Shown piece by piece: positions 43,821-47,966 of a stretch of 47,966 nt of DNA. The notes beneath the pieces are model-generated. The model searched no databases, was not told the origin of the DNA, and saw only the letters and a program-made list of their open reading frames with translations. Source of the stretch: an uncultured Bacteroidales bacterium (lineage in GTDB: Bacteria > Bacteroidota > Bacteroidia > Bacteroidales > UBA932); NCBI GenBank assembly GCA_949286415.1, contig CASEBV010000009.1, positions 1-47,966 on the forward strand, written 5' to 3'. The position numbers were made by a program, and so were the translations under genes. Each line of letters begins with the position of its first letter. Position 1 is the first letter of the stretch.

Positions 43821-45860
43821 TTATCCGTTACATGTTAATCTTCCGAACATTTCAAAGAATGCCGGGAATGACTTCGCCACGCATTCACGGTCATCTATGT
43901 TGACCGGAGAATCTGCCCCAAGCCCGGCAACAGCAAGCGCCATTGCCATCCTGTGGTCGTGGAAAGACGAATAGTCCCCTCCTTTGAGAAGGGACCCTGT
44001 CAGGATTCTCATGGAGAGAGACTGCCCGTCAACATACAGCACATCATCCGCGATTCGTGCAGAAACTCCCATCTTCTCCAGCATGGCAAGAATGGCAGCC
44101 GCCCTGTCGCTTTCCTTATGCACAAGTCTTCCGGTACCCCTGAGACTGCTCCTGCCCTGACAGAAAGCGGCAAGCACAGACGCAATCGGGAAAAGGTCCG
44201 GACAATTGTTCAAATCGGCATCAAAGGCATTCAGAGGAGCCCTCTGGACAGTTATTTCACCCCTGTCACCGTCTGTCTGCGAAAGACTTGCACCGGCATC
44301 CATCAGAATATCCATTATGGAAAGGTCGGCCTGGACGGATGTAGTATCAAGCCCCGACAGCCTCGCACGGCCGAACACAGCCCCGGCCACGAGGAAATTT
44401 GCCGCAGAACTCCAGTCTGCCTCGAGCGGGAACTCCGCAGGATGATATTTCTGCATTCCCCGGATTCTGAATTCAATGTCAGTACAGTACGACCAGTCTC
44501 CTCCCGAGTCGATGAAATCTTGCCCTCCGAGCATCTCGCTTGAAACTCTTATCCCGAATTTTTTCAGCACATCAAGAGTCATGTACATGTACGGGATACT
44601 CCTCGGCTCATGGACCGTCAGACGGGAATCCTTTTCAAGCAGCGGCAATGACATGAGCAGGCCGGAAACAGTCTGTGAGCCATGCAGCCCTGATATTTCG
44701 GCCCGGCAGGCCTTCAGCGGCCCCTTTACAGTCACAGGCACAGTCAGCGGCTCCCCGGACATACCGCCAGAACCACCTGTCTGTCCTGCACACCCGGAGA
44801 CAGAAACCGAGAATTTCTCAAGAATCTCCCCCACACCGGACATCGGACGGCAGGCAAGAGTCCCCGAACCGGACACAGTGACAGGAGTATCCGACAAGAC
44901 AGCAGACAGCGGAAAGACGATACGGGCAAGAAGCCCGGACTCACCCACATCAATTCCCGACAGATTGAGACATCCCGGGGCGGCAGCCATGCCTTCTATC
45001 TCAAGACTGTCCCCATCTGCGGCTACCCGGGCGCCCAATGCCTCAGCGACTTTGAGCGCTGAAACATTGTCTCCGCACGGAGTATAGCCTGTCAGCCGGG
45101 ACTTCCCCGGAGCAAGTGCCGCAGCAATTATTGCCCTCTGGGCAAAACTCTTGGATGACGGCATCCGCATCGCATCCCCGTCAACGAATCTGAAACCGCC
45201 ATAGACTTCCGCCCCCATCTCATCTGCCGGATATTGGCCGGGGGCGGCAGGGACTTCTCCGGGAAGAGAGGCGTATGTATACGGAGAACCTTTTTTAAGA
45301 CAGTCAATTCTGGATTCACGGCCTTCGTTTCCCATACAGAATGCTATCAAAGTACCAGGATCGGCGTCGTCATACAGTGACATCACCCGGTTGACATCGG
45401 CCGGACAGGAGGCCATCGTAACAATCTTTATGACCTGGGCCCCCTCCCGGACACATCTGTCTGCAACAGAAACAAGGGCCTGCATGGAATCCGTACCTTC
45501 AAAATTGTGATACGACCTGATGAACACTGTCCCGCATTCCATCGCCGCCCGCCTTACTCTCTTGGACATGGAACGGGGGGCATCCAATTCAATGTCAACA
45601 TATTTAGCCCCGGCCTCAATGGCCGCCACAAGGCGTTTTTCACACACCATCGAAGCCGCAATCTCATTCAGGGACCGGTCCGCAGCCATCACTTCACTCA
45701 CCCGGCAAGTCGCCGCCAACGGCACATCCGAAGAAAAGCAGCTGCGGATTTCCGGCTCGGTCAGAGGACATCTGTCAAGCCTGATTTCCGCCATCTCGCA
45801 ATGCTCCAGAATATCCTGGATTTCGTCAAAAGTCTTGTTCTGTATAACGGTGCATATCAT
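43821..45860 (-). CDS. Fused type I 3-dehydroquinate dehydratase - EPSP synthase
   Basis: The 679-residue protein joins two shikimate enzymes. Residues 1-215 are AroD (type I): MICTVIQNKTFDEIQ, catalytic His118 in RSYHNFE, Schiff-base Lys145 in QVIKIV. Residues about 225-679 are AroA (EPSP synthase): MPSSKSFAQRAII with Lys237, NCPDLFPIA (catalytic Asp), LVHKESDRA and HDHRMAMALA. All key residues of both are seen, so both halves should work. They catalyse steps 3 and 6, not neighbouring steps. The order aroB - this fusion - aroC is tight (11 and 10 bases). SSKS in place of GSKS is usual for Bacteroidota AroA. Confidence 0.93.
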   Translation of the reverse strand: MICTVIQNKTFDEIQDILEHCEMAEIRLDRCPLTEPEIRSCFSSDVPLAATCRVSEVMAADRSLNEIAASMVCEKRLVAAIEAGAKYVDIELDAPRSMSKRVRRAAMECGTVFIRSYHNFEGTDSMQALVSVADRCVREGAQVIKIVTMASCPADVNRVMSLYDDADPGTLIAFCMGNEGRESRIDCLKKGSPYTYASLPGEVPAAPGQYPADEMGAEVYGGFRFVDGDAMRMPSSKSFAQRAIIAAALAPGKSRLTGYTPCGDNVSALKVAEALGARVAADGDSLEIEGMAAAPGCLNLSGIDVGESGLLARIVFPLSAVLSDTPVTVSGSGTLACRPMSGVGEILEKFSVSVSGCAGQTGGSGGMSGEPLTVPVTVKGPLKACRAEISGLHGSQTVSGLLMSLPLLEKDSRLTVHEPRSIPYMYMTLDVLKKFGIRVSSEMLGGQDFIDSGGDWSYCTDIEFRIRGMQKYHPAEFPLEADWSSAANFLVAGAVFGRARLSGLDTTSVQADLSIMDILMDAGASLSQTDGDRGEITVQRAPLNAFDADLNNCPDLFPIASVLAAFCQGRSSLRGTGRLVHKESDRAAAILAMLEKMGVSARIADDVLYVDGQSLSMRILTGSLLKGGDYSSFHDHRMAMALAVAGLGADSPVNIDDRECVAKSFPAFFEMFGRLTCNG

Positions 45861-45871
45861 ATTCCTGCATC

Positions 45872-47086
45872 TTAAATATATTTTCCCAAATGTCCGGATT
45901 CCCGCTCATGCTGCTCCAGCAGGCGGACCGCCTCTGCCGCAGCCATCGTCTTTTCCTCAACATGCCCGATGTCTCCTATCAGGATGAAATGAATCAGCCC
46001 GGCTTCTGATTTCTTGTCCTTTGTCATGGCTTCCACAAGAGCTGCCGGAGACACAGGGCTTTCTGTCGGCAGGCCACATGAGACGAAATCCCGCTTAAGT
46101 CTGTCTGTCAACCCGGCAGCAGCGATGCCAGAAGCCTCTGAAAGCCTTGCTGCCATGATAATTCCGACAGCTACGGCCTTGCCATGGGTCAGCTTCCGGT
46201 CAGAAGGAGAGACCACTCCGCAGGAAAGAGGCTTTCCCTTGCGCTCTGCATATTCCTCATGTTCAATCGCATGAGCAAAAGTATGTCCCAGATTCAGAAC
46301 TCGTCTCTGCCCTGATTCAAACGGATCTCCGGCGACAATCCCGGCCTTGGTTTCCGCTGCAGCCCGAACAAGAGCCGTCAGCTCCTCCATATTTTCCGAA
46401 AGGAAAGTCCTGAATACATTTTCATCCGGTTCTGCTGACGAGACTTGGGACAGAGAGTCCATCCTGGCCTTGAGCCCGGAAAGAAAACTTACCGCCCGGC
46501 TGTACCATCCGCCGTCCGAAATGATGAATGTCTTGAGCATTTCTGCCGCTCCTGAAAGAAAGTCCCTGTATGGCAAGGTCAAAAGCACTTCGGCGCACAG
46601 CCACACGAAATCAGGCTGCCGCACAGTCCCGATGATGTTCTTGTAAGAATCCAGATTGACCCCTGTCTTGCCGCCGACAGAAGCGTCCACCTGCGCAAGA
46701 AGCGTCGTTGGAATATAAGAGCACCTTATGCCCCGCATATAGACAGATGCCGCAAATCCGACTATATCTGTCGTAATGCCCCCACCTATTGCGAGCAAGA
46801 GCGACCGCCGGTCAGCCCCGCGCTCCAGAAGCCATCGGCAGATATCCGTGACTGTTTCAATGGTCTTCTTTCCTTCCGAAGCCATGAGCGGATACATCCC
46901 TGAGACATGGCATCCGGCATGTCCGAGCTGACCTGCAATCTCTCGGGCAACTGCCCCTGCATTCATGTCATAGACTGCATAGACTGCCGAATAACCGGCA
47001 GAAGATGACGAAAATTCCCGTATCTCCGTCACCTCCTGAAGAGTTTCAGAAAAATATATCCTGTGCAATGTCTCCGAACTGTCCAT
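45872..47086 (-). CDS. aroB: 3-dehydroquinate synthase
   Basis: From ATG 47086 the protein has 404 residues. It converts DAHP to 3-dehydroquinate, step 2 of the shikimate route, using NAD+ and a divalent metal. Seen: GGGITTDIVGFAASVYMRGI, YIPTTLLAQVDASVGGKTGVN, a metal site in GAAEMLKTFII, and LNLGHTFAHAIEHE with metal-binding His. An earlier in-frame ATG at 47152 lies at the predicted transcription start, so the ATG at 47086 (MDSSETLHRIYF) is preferred. It heads an operon of six genes. Confidence 0.95.
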   Translation of the reverse strand: MDSSETLHRIYFSETLQEVTEIREFSSSSAGYSAVYAVYDMNAGAVAREIAGQLGHAGCHVSGMYPLMASEGKKTIETVTDICRWLLERGADRRSLLLAIGGGITTDIVGFAASVYMRGIRCSYIPTTLLAQVDASVGGKTGVNLDSYKNIIGTVRQPDFVWLCAEVLLTLPYRDFLSGAAEMLKTFIISDGGWYSRAVSFLSGLKARMDSLSQVSSAEPDENVFRTFLSENMEELTALVRAAAETKAGIVAGDPFESGQRRVLNLGHTFAHAIEHEEYAERKGKPLSCGVVSPSDRKLTHGKAVAVGIIMAARLSEASGIAAAGLTDRLKRDFVSCGLPTESPVSPAALVEAMTKDKKSEAGLIHFILIGDIGHVEEKTMAAAEAVRLLEQHERESGHLGKYI

Positions 47087-47153
47087 AAAACTCTGCTGTC
47101 GGCATCCGCCAAAATACGAACTGCAGCCATGCGGGCCACACACTGCCGCCAAA

Positions 47154-47161
47154 CAAAGTTA
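47154..47161 (-). promoter_or_regulatory. Proximal -7 box of the aroB operon
   Basis: TAACTTTG on the minus strand (47161-47154), with a T-rich -33 region 19 bases upstream. Predicted start about 47147 gives a leader of about 60 nt to the ATG at 47086. Confidence 0.5.
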
Positions 47162-47283
47162 GGAATTAAATACAAAAAGAAAAACCTTAAATTGCCACGC
47201 AAGGTGTGCAATTCAAGGCATACAAAATAGAAATAAACACACAACACAATATTGCATAGCACAACCTGTGCCAAACTGCAATA

Positions 47284-47327
47284 CCCTCATTCTTCCGGGA
47301 TGCCGGCTGAATGAGGGCGCAAAGATA
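47284..47327 (-). promoter_or_regulatory. Distal -7 box and leader hairpin upstream of aroB
   Basis: TATCTTTG on the minus strand at 47327-47320. Just downstream, CCCTCATTC (47317-47309) pairs perfectly with GAATGAGGG (47292-47284), with an inner CCGG/CCGG pair. A transcript starting here would open with this hairpin and run about 225 nt to aroB. No U tract follows, so it is not a plain terminator. Confidence 0.45.
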
Positions 47328-47384
47328 AGCAAAAAGTCCGAATCTCCATCAAATCTCCGAATCAGGCCTAAAATACGCGATAAT

Positions 47385-47416
47385 ATTGCATATTAATGCA
47401 AATTGTAATACCTTTG
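47385..47416 (+). promoter_or_regulatory. Promoter of tRNA-Leu
   Basis: ATTG (47385-47388), 20 bases, TACCTTTG (47409-47416); predicted start near 47422, about 19 bases before the tRNA. Confidence 0.65.
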
Positions 47417-47440
47417 CCGTCCTATCGCAAATACCGCAAT

Positions 47441-47524
47441 GCCCGGATGGCGGAATCGGTAGACGCGTTGGTCTCAAACACCAATGTCCGAAAGGATGTG
47501 CCGGTTCGACCCCGGCTCCGGGTA
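47441..47524 (+). tRNA. tRNA-Leu (CAA)
   Basis: Class II tRNA of 84 bases. Acceptor arms GCCCGGA (47441-47447) and TCCGGGT (47517-47523), anticodon stem TTGGT/ACCAA with loop CTCAAAC (anticodon CAA), a long variable arm (TGTCCGAAAGGATGT), and T-arm CCGGTTCGACCCCGG. Confidence 0.94.
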
Positions 47525-47531
47525 CAAAGAT

Positions 47532-47566
47532 AGCCTCGTAATCTCTTGATTATGAGGCTTTTTATT
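47532..47566 (+). terminator. Terminator of tRNA-Leu
   Basis: AGCCTCGTAATC (47532-47543) pairs with GATTATGAGGCT (47548-47559; one G-T) and is followed by a T run. Confidence 0.8.
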
Positions 47567-47650
47567 TTTAGCAGGGTGTACTAAAGGAGTACTACTGCGC
47601 GAAAAATCGCAAAGGAAAGTCAAAAATATTGCTATTCTGAAAATTATCAT

Positions 47651-47728
47651 TACATTTGCAATGTCATATTGGAGTGACTATAGCAAAATAAGGCAGGCAT
47701 CTATCCCTAAATGGGTGCCTGCTTTTTT
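47651..47728 (+). promoter_or_regulatory. Promoter followed at once by a terminator hairpin (attenuator or small RNA)
   Basis: ATTG (47628-47631), 19 bases, TACATTTG (47651-47658) form a promoter with start near 47665. GCAGGCA (47693-47699) and TGCCTGC (47716-47722), with an inner CCC/GGG pair, precede six T residues. The transcript would be about 65 nt unless it reads through into the ORF at 47753. Confidence 0.6.
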
Positions 47729-47752
47729 GAACTCTACCGAGGGGAGGTAATT

Positions 47753-47842
47753 ATGCGAGGAGCCAATTGTTCTACAGCTATAGTCTATTTAATCCAATAT
47801 GAAAAAGAGAACAAATTGCAAGTTCGTAATAATCTCCATTAG
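47753..47842 (+). CDS. 29-aa ORF with strong ribosome site (leader-like peptide)
   Basis: The peptide (MRGANCSTAIVYLIQYEKEN...) has an unusually strong GGGGAGG site 7 bases before its ATG, rare in this phylum. It lies 24 bases after the attenuator-like hairpin and overlaps the next ORF by 44 bases in another frame. It may serve to couple translation of that ORF. Function unknown. Confidence 0.5.
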   Translation: MRGANCSTAIVYLIQYEKENKLQVRNNLH

Positions 47843-47936
47843 GGTGGAGATTGTCAGACTTGTCAGAATCAAGGCGTACAAGCGCATTCGATTCGGCAAG
47901 ATTGAACGGGTAAGGAGCCACATCAGACGGTATTAG
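47799..47936 (+). CDS. 45-aa very basic small protein
   Basis: The protein (MKKRTNCKFVIISIRVEIVR...) has about one third Arg/Lys and ends RSHIRRY. I have the impression of a recurrent small protein in Bacteroides accessory DNA but cannot name a family. It overlaps the 29-aa ORF out of frame, suggesting translational coupling. RNA or DNA binding would fit its charge. It may be the first gene of a mobile element inserted behind tRNA-Leu; the window ends 30 bases later. Confidence 0.5.
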   Translation: MKKRTNCKFVIISIRVEIVRLVRIKAYKRIRFGKIERVRSHIRRY

Positions 47937-47966
47937 GGTACTGGCTGACTGGATTTGACCCGGTGC

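Overview
The window reads as chromosomal DNA of a member of the Bacteroidota, probably order Bacteroidales. The support is a 23S rRNA of Bacteroides type, many promoters of the phylum-specific form (TTTG, about 19-20 bases, TAnnTTTG), weak Shine-Dalgarno sites, and phylum-typical gene neighbourhoods such as guaB followed by two SurA/PpiC-like proteins and an OstA protein. I cannot name the genus.

Layout. Bases 1-1912 are the 5' two thirds of a 23S rRNA gene on the minus strand. It has its own well-formed promoter at 2112-2142 and no 16S gene or tRNA upstream; the next gene is divergent, so the 23S looks unlinked from 16S. Next come an OPT transporter, a ZIP metal transporter and peptidase T (plus strand). 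The envelope/purine operon guaB - lipoprotein - SurA-like chaperone - OstA-like protein follows (minus). Then: a radical SAM protein, mscL with an NlpC/P60 endopeptidase, a small conserved protein, galE and dacB (divergent), radA with a phosphodiesterase, a lone DUF1016 nuclease, a DEAD-box helicase, rsmE, a minus-strand group (96-aa protein, mutL, rhomboid protease, Sua5/TsaC protein), and ispF.

At 30.1-36.3 kb a tRNA-Gln/tRNA-Met pair hosts a 6-kb AT-rich integrated islet. It is bounded by a 52-bp repeat of the tRNA-Met 3' half. It carries a tyrosine recombinase, tiny membrane proteins, toxin-antitoxin modules (VapD type, YafQ type, HigBA type) and an outer-membrane protein. The islet is decaying: the integrase has Ser where the Tyr nucleophile should be, vapD has one in-frame TGA, and a third gene is frameshifted. 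Two of the toxin modules are built as cassettes with homologous promoter segments and homologous GNRA-capped terminator hairpins.

From 36.5 kb the core genome resumes: a hypothetical gene, queE-queD, and a long minus-strand operon aroB - aroD/aroA fusion - aroC - CPA2 antiporter - two glycosyltransferases. Five of the seven shikimate-pathway activities are not all here: the window holds steps 2, 3, 6 and 7 (aroB, aroD, aroA, aroC) and lacks aroE and the kinase. The window ends with tRNA-Leu(CAA) and, just behind it, a promoter-terminator leader with two overlapping tiny ORFs that may open another mobile element.

The points most worth checking are the stand-alone 23S gene, the TA cassettes with repeated RNA flanks, the disabled integrase, and a 147-bp palindromic repeat found at both 2.3 and 36.4 kb.
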